Part shown: one piece after another, positions 7,468 to 15,621 of the stretch | How positions within the stretch are numbered: position 1 is the stretch's first letter | Layout of the letters: every line of letters begins with the position of its first letter | NCBI GenBank assembly: GCA_030525705.1 | Contig: JAUNEE010000005.1 | Location: 1 to 49,975 of the forward strand | Length of the DNA stretch: 49,975 bases | Direction of reading: 5' to 3' | DNA from: Moraxella sp. | Lineage (GTDB): Bacteria > Pseudomonadota > Gammaproteobacteria > Pseudomonadales > Moraxellaceae | Notes under the pieces: model-generated | What the model was told of the DNA's origin: nothing | What the model saw: the letters and a program-made list of their open reading frames with translations, nothing else | The model's database searches: none | Program-made: the position numbers and the translations under genes

Positions 7468-8463
7468 TTAGGCGGCGGAGGTCACTTGGCGTTTAACGCA
7501 GGCGACTTGGTGACTGTCATGCCCCGATAGCACGGGCTTGTCTTTGGCACAGCCCTCGTCCGCCAGTGGGCAACGGGTGCGGAACACGCAGCCTGAGGGC
7601 GGATTGATGGGGCTTGGTAAGTCCCCTGGCAAAAGCTGAATGACTTTATTACGCTCTGCCTCGGGGTCGGGCAGGGGGACAGCACTCATCAGAGCTTCTG
7701 TATAGGGGTGGGTGGGTTTTGCGTAGACCGCCTCGTCCGTGCCAAGCTCGACAGCATTGCCTAGATACATCACCAGCACACGGTCTGAGATATGCTTCAC
7801 CACAGAAAGGTCATGGGCGATAAAAATCAGCGCTAGCCCCATTTCTTCTTGGATTTCTTGGAGCAGGTTGATCACCTGTGCCTGAATAGAAACGTCAAGG
7901 GCGGAAACAGGCTCGTCACAGATGATGAGCTTGGGTCTTAAAATCAAGGCACGGGCAATCCCGATACGCTGGCATTGACCGCCTGAGAATTCATGCGGAT
8001 AGCGGTTAACAAGGTTCGGCAACAGTCCGACTTTTTTCATCATCGCCTTGACTTCTGCCTCGACCTCGGCTTTTGGTTTTTTCGGGTAGTAGGTGCGAAG
8101 TGGTTCAGCGATGATTTCACCCACCGTCATACGGGGGTTCAAAGACGCCAAAGGGTCCTGAAAAATCATCTGAATGTCTTTTCTGGTCTCACGCATGGCT
8201 TTTTCTGACATGCCGACCAGCTCTTTACCGTCAAATAGGATAGAGCCTGACTTGGCTTTTACCAGTCCGATGATGGTGCGCGCTAGGGTGGATTTACCGC
8301 AACCTGACTCACCGACCACGCCCAAAGTTTCCCCTGCTTTTAGGTCAAAGGAGACACCGTTTACCGCTTTTAGGGTGGCGGGTTTTTGCCAAAAGAAGCC
8401 ACCTTTTACGGGAATGTCGAAGGTGGTTTGCACCTCACGCACTTGTAATAATGGGGTACTCAT
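7468..8463 (-). CDS. oppF: Oligopeptide ABC transporter ATP-binding protein OppF
   Basis: A 331-residue ABC ATPase of the OppF/DppF class, coupling ATP hydrolysis to peptide import at the inner membrane. Walker A is GESGCGKST, the signature is FSGGQCQRIGIARAL, Walker B LIICDEPVSALD, and the His switch is in FIAHDLSVVKH. The C-terminal oligo_HPY extension has LPGDLPSPINPPSGCVF followed by clustered cysteines (RTRCPLADEGC). It is the last gene of the leftward opp unit, directly abutting oppD with no intergenic base, and is followed by a strong terminator. Dpp versus Opp specificity cannot be decided from the ATPase. Confidence 0.93.
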   Translation of the reverse strand: MSTPLLQVREVQTTFDIPVKGGFFWQKPATLKAVNGVSFDLKAGETLGVVGESGCGKSTLARTIIGLVKAKSGSILFDGKELVGMSEKAMRETRKDIQMIFQDPLASLNPRMTVGEIIAEPLRTYYPKKPKAEVEAEVKAMMKKVGLLPNLVNRYPHEFSGGQCQRIGIARALILRPKLIICDEPVSALDVSIQAQVINLLQEIQEEMGLALIFIAHDLSVVKHISDRVLVMYLGNAVELGTDEAVYAKPTHPYTEALMSAVPLPDPEAERNKVIQLLPGDLPSPINPPSGCVFRTRCPLADEGCAKDKPVLSGHDSHQVACVKRQVTSAA

Positions 8464-9456
8464 CTAAACCTCCTGTACTTTGATGGCGGCAGGCGTGTTT
8501 GGGTGCTTCCAGTAGCAGGCACGCTGACGTTCATTGGGCAAAAATTCTAAGGGTGGCGGTGCTTCATGGCAAATGTCCATGGCATGACTGCAACGCTCGA
8601 CAAAGGGGCAGCCTTTTGGTAGATTTAATAGGTTGGGTGGGTTGCCAGGAATGGTGGCAAGGCGGCTGCTCTCACCGTCAAGACGTGGCACAGCCCCTAA
8701 AAGCCCGATGGTATAAGGGTGAGTGGGGTTGTAGAAAATCTCTTCGGTTTTGCCGTATGCCATGGTACGCCCTGCATACATCACCAAAAGACGGTCACAA
8801 GTGCCTGCCACCACGCCAAGGTCGTGGGTAATCATGACGATGGTGGTGTTAAAGTCCTGTTTTAGTTCGTTTAACAGTGCCATGATTTGGGCTTGGACGG
8901 TGACGTCAAGGGCGGTGGTCGGCTCGTCAGCGATAAGTAGGCGTGGACGGCACAAAAGTGCCATGGCAATCATCACCCGCTGACGCATACCACCTGAAAA
9001 CTCATGCGGATACATACCGATACGCTTGCGGGCTTCGGGGATTTTTACCGCATCGAGCATTTTAATGGCTTCTTCCCATGCGTCTTTTTTGCTCATGCCT
9101 TTGTGTAAAATCAGTACTTCCGCCAGCTGGTTGCCAACTTTCATATAGGGGTTTAGGCTGGTCATCGGGTCTTGGAAAATCATCGCCACGTCATTGGCGC
9201 GGATTTTGTTAAAGTCGGTTTGTCGCATGCCGATGAGTTCTTTGTTGTCGAACAAAATCGAGCCTTCTGCACGACCGTTTTTCGCCAAAAGTCCCATGAT
9301 GGCAAAGGCAGTCTGAGATTTTCCTGAGCCTGACTCACCCACGATGCCTAAGGTTTCGCCTTGGTTTAGGTTAAAGTTCAAGCCGTTGACCGCTGTCACG
9401 ACGCCATCTTCGGTGGCGAATTTGACTTTTAGGTCTTTTACTTCTAATAAAGCCAT
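8464..9456 (-). CDS. oppD: Oligopeptide ABC transporter ATP-binding protein OppD
   Basis: A 330-residue ABC ATPase partnering OppF. Walker A is GESGSGKSQ (the Q after S is usual in OppD), the signature [15 protein letters not shown], and Walker [13 protein letters not shown]. The C-terminal extension [18 protein letters not shown] with a later MDIC supplies cysteines like those that ligate a [4Fe-4S] cluster in DppD/OppD homologues; cluster binding here is inference. It starts 14 bp after oppC and abuts oppF, consistent with one mRNA and equal ATPase stoichiometry. Confidence 0.93.
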   Translation of the reverse strand: MALLEVKDLKVKFATEDGVVTAVNGLNFNLNQGETLGIVGESGSGKSQTAFAIMGLLAKNGRAEGSILFDNKELIGMRQTDFNKIRANDVAMIFQDPMTSLNPYMKVGNQLAEVLILHKGMSKKDAWEEAIKMLDAVKIPEARKRIGMYPHEFSGGMRQRVMIAMALLCRPRLLIADEPTTALDVTVQAQIMALLNELKQDFNTTIVMITHDLGVVAGTCDRLLVMYAGRTMAYGKTEEIFYNPTHPYTIGLLGAVPRLDGESSRLATIPGNPPNLLNLPKGCPFVERCSHAMDICHEAPPPLEFLPNERQRACYWKHPNTPAAIKVQEV

Positions 9457-9470
9457 GATATTTCCTTATG

Positions 9471-10376
9471 TTAGCGGTCTTTTGGATCTAGGGCGTCACG
9501 CAGACCATCGCCGATGAAGTTAAAGCAAAACAGCGTCACAACGAGCAAAGTCGATGGCACTAACAGCTGCCATGGGGCGACTTGCATATTTTGTGTGCCG
9601 TCTTGGAGTAATGCCCCCCAGCTGGTCATGGGTTCTTGGACGCCCAAGCCTAAGAAGCTTAAAAAAGATTCAAATAAAATCATACCAGGTACCAGCAAGG
9701 ACGCATAAACTACCACTACGCCAAGGACATTGGGGATAATGTGGCGTTTAACAATGCTCCAGCCTGACACGCCGCAGACGTGCGCCGCCTCGATGAATTC
9801 TTTGTTTTTTAAGCTTAAGGTCTGACCCCGTACGATACGCGCGATGTCCAGCCACGACACCATGCCGATGGCAACAAAAATAAAGATGATGTTACGACCG
9901 AACAAGGTCACAAGCAAAATCACGAAGAACATGAACGGGAACGCACTTAATACCTCAAGAAAACGCATCATGAGCATGTCAACTTTGCCGCCCAGATAGC
10001 CTGAGACAGCACCATAAACCGTGCCGACAAGCACCGCAATGAACGCCCCTGCGATGCCCACCATCAAAGAGATACGACCCCCGACGGCTGCCCGCACCAG
10101 CAAGTCACGCCCCAGCGTGTCTGTGCCGAAATAGTGTTTGGTGGCGATGGACGGTGCAGCTTTCATATTTGCCCAGTCGGTGTGGTCATAGCTATAAGGC
10201 ACAAGCGAGGGTGCGATAAACACAAAAGCAGTGATGATGAGCAAAATGATACCACTAATCAACGCAGCTTTGTTGTGTCTAAAACGCCGCCAAGCGTCCT
10301 GCCATAGACTGCGTCCTTTGACTTCCTTGACCTCTGTTGCCGTGGTTGGCTGTATGGTTTGGCTTGTATGAGACAT
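9471..10376 (-). CDS. oppC: Oligopeptide ABC transporter permease OppC
   Basis: A 301-residue inner-membrane permease. After a cytoplasmic N-terminus of about 40 residues comes the first membrane helix (ALISGIILLIITAFVFIAP). A periplasmic stretch with HYFGTDTLGRDLLVR follows, typical of OppC/DppC, then five more helices. The EAA coupling loop lies around FIEAAHVCGVSGWSIVKRH. The ATG at 10376 is preferred to a TTG two codons upstream because AAGGA sits seven bases before it. It is 17 bp from oppB and 14 bp from oppD, within one transcription unit. Confidence 0.93.
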   Translation of the reverse strand: MSHTSQTIQPTTATEVKEVKGRSLWQDAWRRFRHNKAALISGIILLIITAFVFIAPSLVPYSYDHTDWANMKAAPSIATKHYFGTDTLGRDLLVRAAVGGRISLMVGIAGAFIAVLVGTVYGAVSGYLGGKVDMLMMRFLEVLSAFPFMFFVILLVTLFGRNIIFIFVAIGMVSWLDIARIVRGQTLSLKNKEFIEAAHVCGVSGWSIVKRHIIPNVLGVVVVYASLLVPGMILFESFLSFLGLGVQEPMTSWGALLQDGTQNMQVAPWQLLVPSTLLVVTLFCFNFIGDGLRDALDPKDR

Positions 10377-10393
10377 AAACAATCCTTTTTAAA

Positions 10394-11314
10394 TCAATAC
10401 TTAATTTTCGGGTCGATGACGGTGTACAAAATATCCACCACGGTATTAAACACAATGGTAAGTACGCCTGACAAAATGGTGACGCTAAGCACCAGACTGT
10501 AGTCACGGTTTAACGCCCCATTTACGAACATCTGACCTACGCCCGGCAAGCCAAAAATGGTTTCAATGACGATAGAGCCTGTAATAATCCCCACAAAGGC
10601 AGGGCCTAGATAAGAGATGATGGGCAGCATCGCAGGACGCAATGCGTGCTTAGTAACAATGTGACTCATCGGCAAACCCTTGGCACGGGCGGTGCGGATA
10701 AACTGCGAGTTCATGGTCTCAATCATTGAGCCGCGGGTGATACGGGCAATGGAGGCGACGTAGCCTGTCGCTAGTGCGGTAACAGGCAGAATGAGGTTAC
10801 GTAATGCCCCATCATTCCAGCCACCTGCAGGGAGCCATTTTAACGTCACCGCGAAAACCAAAACCAAAAGTGGTGCTTTGACGAAGTTCGGCACAGCGAC
10901 ACCCACCATGGCAAGCGTCATTAAAACATAGTCAAATAGGCTGTTTTGTTTTAGAGCGGCAATGACCCCTGCGGTCACACCAATCGTTACGGCAATCACA
11001 AAAGCATACAGCCCAAGCTCAACAGAAATGGGCAAAGTCTGAGACAAAAGCTCATTGATGGTGTGGTCTTTGTACTTAAAAGAAGGACCAAAATCGCCAT
11101 GCAGCAGCTGCTTTAGGTAGTTTAGGTACTGTAGCCACAGCGGGTCGTTTAGGTTGTACTTGGCTTCGATGTTCGCCAACACTGCAGGCGGGAGGTTACG
11201 CTCGCCCGTAAACGGACTTCCAGGGGCAAGACGCATCATAAAAAATGAGATGGTAATCAAAAACAGCAATGTCGGGATTGCTTCTAGCGTACGTTTAAAA
11301 ATCAGTTTAAACAT
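10394..11314 (-). CDS. oppB: Oligopeptide ABC transporter permease OppB
   Basis: A 306-residue permease with six predicted helices. The first helix (TLLFLITISFFMMRLAPGSP) includes the family's RLAPGSPF motif. The EAA loop is around FIRTARAKGLPMSHIVTKHA, and GSIVIETIFGLPGVGQMFVN is a conserved OppB/DppB stretch. It is the first gene of oppBCDF. A terminator separates it from the upstream oppA gene, and a good extended -10 lies in the leader, so the membrane and ATPase genes seem to be driven separately from the binding proteins. Confidence 0.94.
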   Translation of the reverse strand: MFKLIFKRTLEAIPTLLFLITISFFMMRLAPGSPFTGERNLPPAVLANIEAKYNLNDPLWLQYLNYLKQLLHGDFGPSFKYKDHTINELLSQTLPISVELGLYAFVIAVTIGVTAGVIAALKQNSLFDYVLMTLAMVGVAVPNFVKAPLLVLVFAVTLKWLPAGGWNDGALRNLILPVTALATGYVASIARITRGSMIETMNSQFIRTARAKGLPMSHIVTKHALRPAMLPIISYLGPAFVGIITGSIVIETIFGLPGVGQMFVNGALNRDYSLVLSVTILSGVLTIVFNTVVDILYTVIDPKIKY

Positions 11315-11758
11315 AAAAACTTCCTTGAGGAGTCGCTGCCACTATCCCAATGATGCCCCAATGAGTTTCCAATTTGGGTGGTTCATCAAGTAGGTATGTT
11401 GGCTGGTCGGTCTGACTGGCAGGTGTCTGAAAAAACAACAAATATTTGTTTTACACAAACACACATAGTGAGGCACATTATAGCAAAATTTTTGGCAAAT
11501 ACACGGGTTTGCTGAGGATTTTTTATGGAATATAATTAAAAAATGGGGGAAATTTTTTATTTTTTCACTGGATAAATGGGCTTTTCCGATAAATAAAGTT
11601 ATTTTTTGATAAATCAAAGGTTTAAATGAGAAAAATTCTATTCTTTGGCTTAAAATCATGAAAGAAAAATTAAAGAATGATGTAACTGACAGAATACATT
11701 CATAAACTTAAAAATAAAAAACACACCGAGGCGGTGTGTTTTCTTTTGGGTAAAAAGA
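11315..11758 (-). promoter_or_regulatory. 444-bp AT-rich leader and promoter region of oppBCDF
   Basis: No coding region is convincing here. On the minus strand an extended -10, TGCTATAAT, lies at 11485-11477, about 160 nt before the oppB start; no good -35 precedes it. The proximal part contains a run of short A/T tracts and no clear hairpin. The distal end holds the terminator of the preceding oppA gene. The region probably resets transcription so that transporter and binding proteins are made at different levels. Confidence 0.5.
11719..11745 (-). terminator. Terminator after third oppA gene
   Basis: AACACACCG (11720-11728) pairs with CGGTGTGTT (11732-11740) around a 3-nt loop. On the minus strand it is followed by a T-rich tract, just beyond the stop at 11759. 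Confidence 0.85.
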
Positions 11759-13444
11759 TTATCTTAATTCCCAGTCTTTGATTTGGTAGTTGCCACTTGG
11801 GTCGGCTAAGCTGTCTGCCTGTAGGTAGGGTTTCACCAGACGTAAGGATACACCAGTGTACACAGGGGCAATGGCCGCGTCCTTGTCCATGATAAGCTCG
11901 GCTTCGTGGTAGAGCTTGATGCGGTCGGCAGGCGTTAGACCTGCTTTCACGGTTTGTTCAAGCAGCTTGTCGAACTCAGGGTTGCTGTATTTTCCGGTGT
12001 TGTTCGAGTTACCAGAACGCATGACGTTTAGGAAGGTCGATGGTTCGTTGTAGTCGGAGCACCAGCCAGCGAAAGCGGTGTTATACTTGCCCTCACGGCG
12101 AGTCGACAGCATGGTTTTCCATTCTTGGTTGATGGGGCTAGCTTCTGCCATGCCGCCCAGCTCTTCTTTAATCATCGCTGAGGCGGCGGTGGTGATGAGC
12201 TTAGCCATCTCGCTGGTGCTGTATAGGATTTCAAATTTCAGCGGTTTTTCAGCACTGTAGCCTGCTTCGGTCAGTAGTTTTTTGGCTTCTTCGGCACGCT
12301 TGGCTTTATCCCATGCTTTCCACTCGACATTCACCTCGCCCATGCCTTGAATGGCGGGTGGGGTGAACTGGTAGGTGGCTTTTTCGCCACGCTTGATGAC
12401 TTTATCTGCCAAGGTTTCACGGTCAATGACCAGTGAGATGGCACGGCGGACACGTACATCATCAAAGGGGGCCTTGGCGTTGTTATGCTCTAGGTAGAAT
12501 GTACATAGACGTGGAGAGGCGTGCATTTCATCGCCATGCTCGGCTTTTAGTTTTTCGATTTGCTCTGGTGGTACACCCACCACGTCCAGTTCGTCCACTT
12601 TATAGCGGTTTACCGCAGCTGAGCCGCTGACGGGCAGGAAGCTTGCCTCGGCGATTTTGGTGTTGGCAGCGTCATAGTAGCTTGGGTTTTTTTCAATGGT
12701 GATGTGGCTGTTAACCACCCAGTCTTTTAATTTGTAGGCACCGCTTACCACATAGTTGGCAGGTTCTACCCATTTGTCACCGTGGGTTTCTACGGCTTTT
12801 TTATTCACCGCATAAGTCACAGGCAGGGTGAGAAGGTCAGGGAAATAAGGTACAGGTTCGCTTAGGGTGATTTCTAGGGTTTTGTCGTCCAGTGCTTTGA
12901 CGCCCAAGGCTTCAACGCCCGCTTTGCCCTCGGTGACTTCAAAGGCGTTTAGAACTTTGGCGTCCACAAGGTAGCTGGCGTAAGGTGAGCCAGTTTTTGG
13001 GTCGGTGAGACGCTGTAAGCTGTATACGAAGTCATGGGCGGTTAGCGGGTCACCATTTGACCAGTTGGCGTCACGCAGCTTAAACGTCCAGACTTTTTCA
13101 TCGACATTCGTCCAGCTTTCGGCGGCACTTGGAATGGTCGCCCCTGTACTATCAGAGGTGGTTAGACCGATTAGCATCTGACGCATAATGTCAAAGGAGG
13201 CAGCGTCTGAGGATTTGTGCGGGTCGAGCGATTCAGGCTCAGCACCGCTTGCCAGATTGACACCGATTTTACCAGCTGGGGTGGGGGCGGTTGCCTTGGG
13301 TGTGGCATTGACAGCTTCTGTGCTGGCGGCGTCTGTTTTTTGGGCGTCTGCGGTCGTGGCGTTATTGCCGCCGCCACATCCTGCCAAAAGTAGCATGGTG
13401 CTAACAACGCTGCTGGCCAAAAGATGGGTTTTAGATAGTTTCAT
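11759..13444 (-). CDS. oppA: OppA-type peptide-binding lipoprotein (third of three)
   Basis: A 561-residue extracytoplasmic solute-binding protein, family 5 (SBP_bac_5). The signal peptide ends in a lipobox LLAGC at about residue 22, so it is predicted to be lipid-anchored. A low-complexity Thr/Ala/Lys linker of about 40 residues precedes the domain, which starts KIGVNLASGAEPESLDPH. WTFKLRDANWSNGDPLTA is the conserved peptide-site region, and WCSDYNEPSTFLNVMRS lies near the C-terminus. The ATG at 13444 is chosen over an upstream extension because it gives a clean signal peptide. It is the nearest binding protein to oppB and the most divergent of the three. Confidence 0.9.
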   Translation of the reverse strand: MKLSKTHLLASSVVSTMLLLAGCGGGNNATTADAQKTDAASTEAVNATPKATAPTPAGKIGVNLASGAEPESLDPHKSSDAASFDIMRQMLIGLTTSDSTGATIPSAAESWTNVDEKVWTFKLRDANWSNGDPLTAHDFVYSLQRLTDPKTGSPYASYLVDAKVLNAFEVTEGKAGVEALGVKALDDKTLEITLSEPVPYFPDLLTLPVTYAVNKKAVETHGDKWVEPANYVVSGAYKLKDWVVNSHITIEKNPSYYDAANTKIAEASFLPVSGSAAVNRYKVDELDVVGVPPEQIEKLKAEHGDEMHASPRLCTFYLEHNNAKAPFDDVRVRRAISLVIDRETLADKVIKRGEKATYQFTPPAIQGMGEVNVEWKAWDKAKRAEEAKKLLTEAGYSAEKPLKFEILYSTSEMAKLITTAASAMIKEELGGMAEASPINQEWKTMLSTRREGKYNTAFAGWCSDYNEPSTFLNVMRSGNSNNTGKYSNPEFDKLLEQTVKAGLTPADRIKLYHEAELIMDKDAAIAPVYTGVSLRLVKPYLQADSLADPSGNYQIKDWELR

Positions 13445-13508
13445 CAAAAATCTCCTATGAATGATGAAGGGCGAATGCCAAAAAGAAAATCCGTTTGGAT
13501 TAAAATCC

Positions 13509-13542
13509 ACCCAAGCCTGCCCGTAAGTGGGCGTGCTTGGGT
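13509..13542 (-). terminator. Hairpin between second and third oppA genes
   Basis: ACCCAAGC (13509-13516)/GCTTGGGT (13535-13542) with an inner GCCC/GGGC form a stable two-part stem after the stop at 13550. The following tract is only GGATTTTAATCC, so it may terminate weakly and allow readthrough into the third oppA gene, whose own upstream gap is just 105 bp. Confidence 0.5.
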
Positions 13543-13549
13543 AGGGTGC

Positions 13550-15229
13550 TTATTTACTCACCGACCAGTATTTGGCGTGCCATTGGTCGAGTGGGTCTTT
13601 GTTTGAGAAGCCCTGAACATAAGGCTTCACAAGGCGGACGTTGGCATAGTAGAAGATATTCACTTGGGTGCTGTCTTCATCCATGAGTTTTTCTACGTCC
13701 TGATAGAGCTTAATACGGTCAGCGTCCGTTACGCCTGCTTGTAGGGTTTTATCCATGATGGCGTCATAGGCGGGGTTGTTGTAGCGTGACCAGTTGTTGC
13801 TGTTGTTGGATTTACGCAAGTTTAGGAACGTTGATGCCTCGTTATAATCGCCACACCATCTGGCACGTACCATCTGGTAGTTGCCATTTCTTCGGCTGTC
13901 TAGGTAGGTTTTCCATTCTTGGTTGGTGAGATTGGCATTCACAAAACCAAGGTTTTCTTTCCAAAGGCTGGCCGCCGCCACAGCGATTTTCTTGTGGCTT
14001 TCGTTGGTGTCATATAACAGCTCGAAGTTTAGCGGATTTTGTTCGTTATAACCTGCTTCATTTAAGAGTCTTTTTGCTTCTTCTAGGCGTTTGGCTTTAT
14101 CCCATGCCTTGTACTCAGGCGTGTAGTTTAGGTTGCCTTTGATGGCGGTGGGGGTGAATTGGTAGGCTGGGATTTGCCCTTGACCCATGACGTTGTTTGT
14201 GATGGTTTCACGGTCAAAGGACAGCACCATCGCACGGCGGACACGGGGGTCGTTAAAAGGAGGCTTGGAGTGGTTTAGGTCATAATAATAAGTACACAGC
14301 GTGGGTGCGGTTTTTAGCTCGTCCCCGTGCTTGCTTTTTAGGTTGGCGAATTGCTCGGGCGGCAGCTCGCTGGCGGTGATGTCAATCTCACCTGCTTGAT
14401 AACGCATCACGTCCGTGGTGGCAGAAGAGAGCGGTAGAATCGTCAAGCTATCAAGTTTGGTGTTGGCGTTGTCGTAGTAGCTTGGGTTACGCTCAAGTAC
14501 GATTTTTTCGTTAACACTCCAAAGAGTAGGTTTGTAAGGTCCGTTCACCACGATGTTCTCAGGCGAAACCCATTTGTCCCCATGTGCTTCCAGAGTGGGT
14601 TTATGAATGGGGTGCACCACGCTCATGTACAGCATGTCTGGCAGATAAGGCACAGCTTCAGAAAGCGTCACTTCAAGAGTTTTGCTGTCAACAGCCTTAA
14701 CTCCAAGCTTATCCACGGGCAGCTTACCATCGATGACATCTTGGGCGTTTAACACCTTGGCGTCTGCCAGATAACTGGCGTAGTAAGAACCTGTTTTTGG
14801 GTCGACCAGTCGTTGCCAACCCGCAACAAAGTCTTCTGCGGTCACAGGGTCGCCATTTGACCATTTTGCGTCACGTAGCTTGAACGTCCAGACTTTGTTG
14901 TCAGGACTTGACCATTCTGTCGCCATGCCGGGGACGATTTTCCCGTCCGCATCGATGGTAACCAGTCCCTCGCTAAACTGGCGAATGATGTTCGCTTCTT
15001 GGACACCTTGGGCAAGTTGTGGGTCAAGCGTTTCAGGTTCGCTTGAGTTATTGATGGTGATGGATTGGGTGCTGTTTGCTTTTGTAGCGGTGGCGTCAGA
15101 GGTGTTTTCGCTGGATTTTTCTGCGGTGTTTTCGGTAGGCGTGTTCGGATTAGAGCAGCCAGCCAAAGCGAGCGTCAAGCCCATGGCAAGGGCGATGGGT
15201 GTTTTAAAAAAACGAGTGGCGTGGGTCAT
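13550..15229 (-). CDS. oppA: OppA-type peptide-binding lipoprotein (second of three)
   Basis: A 559-residue SBP family 5 protein. The signal peptide ends LALAGC (Cys about residue 25) and is followed by an Asn/Thr/Ser-rich linker, so it is predicted to be a lipoprotein. Conserved stretches are ITINNSSEPETLDPQ, WTFKLRDAKWSNGDPVTA and WCGDYNEASTFLNLRKS. It shares a 101-nt stretch with the first oppA gene that differs at one base (14829-14929 against 16904-17004), much closer than the rest of the pair, which suggests gene conversion or conserved recent duplication. It has its own promoter candidate upstream and a hairpin downstream. Confidence 0.9.
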   Translation of the reverse strand: MTHATRFFKTPIALAMGLTLALAGCSNPNTPTENTAEKSSENTSDATATKANSTQSITINNSSEPETLDPQLAQGVQEANIIRQFSEGLVTIDADGKIVPGMATEWSSPDNKVWTFKLRDAKWSNGDPVTAEDFVAGWQRLVDPKTGSYYASYLADAKVLNAQDVIDGKLPVDKLGVKAVDSKTLEVTLSEAVPYLPDMLYMSVVHPIHKPTLEAHGDKWVSPENIVVNGPYKPTLWSVNEKIVLERNPSYYDNANTKLDSLTILPLSSATTDVMRYQAGEIDITASELPPEQFANLKSKHGDELKTAPTLCTYYYDLNHSKPPFNDPRVRRAMVLSFDRETITNNVMGQGQIPAYQFTPTAIKGNLNYTPEYKAWDKAKRLEEAKRLLNEAGYNEQNPLNFELLYDTNESHKKIAVAAASLWKENLGFVNANLTNQEWKTYLDSRRNGNYQMVRARWCGDYNEASTFLNLRKSNNSNNWSRYNNPAYDAIMDKTLQAGVTDADRIKLYQDVEKLMDEDSTQVNIFYYANVRLVKPYVQGFSNKDPLDQWHAKYWSVSK

Positions 15230-15583
15230 GATATTTCCTTATAAAAAGCCGCTATAAAAATTGCTAGACGGCATCAAAAGCCAAGTTTAACCAAAAACGG
15301 TGACAAAAGACAAACAGGCGTCCATTGCCTCATGGTAGGTTTTGCTGTGGCTAGATATATAATCTAATATGTTTTTCATAAGGTTGTCAATGCTTATTTA
15401 AAAAAATAGCAAGTTTTTTATAAAATGACAAATCAAAACTCATAGTGGATTTTTTATTTGTTGGGTGAATGGATTTTTATAAAGGGTGGGGCGTTTGACT
15501 TTTGGTTTGGCGCGAAAGAAAGCGTGGCGAATTTGGGAGAATGGGTAGGTGCTTTTAGGTGTTTTTGGTTTTTAAAAAATAAA
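15230..15583 (-). promoter_or_regulatory. Intergenic region with promoter of second oppA gene
   Basis: On the minus strand TTGACA (15390-15385) is followed after 17-18 bp by TTAGAT/TAGATT (about 15367-15361), a near-consensus sigma70 promoter. It is some 130 nt upstream of the ATG at 15229, leaving a long leader. The rest of the gap is AT-rich and I see no gene in it; the far end carries the terminator of the first oppA gene. Confidence 0.55.
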
Positions 15584-15612
15584 AAATCGGGAATGTGTAC
15601 TTCCCGATTTTT
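15584..15612 (-). terminator. Terminator after first oppA gene
   Basis: AAATCGGGAA (15584-15593) pairs with TTCCCGATTT (15601-15610) around a 7-nt loop. T runs follow on the minus strand, shortly after the stop at 15622. Confidence 0.88.
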
Positions 15613-15621
15613 TTTTAAGAT

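Noticed and set aside
9471-10382. TTG start of oppC at 10382
   Set aside because: AAGGA is positioned for the ATG at 10376; at the TTG it would be almost adjacent.
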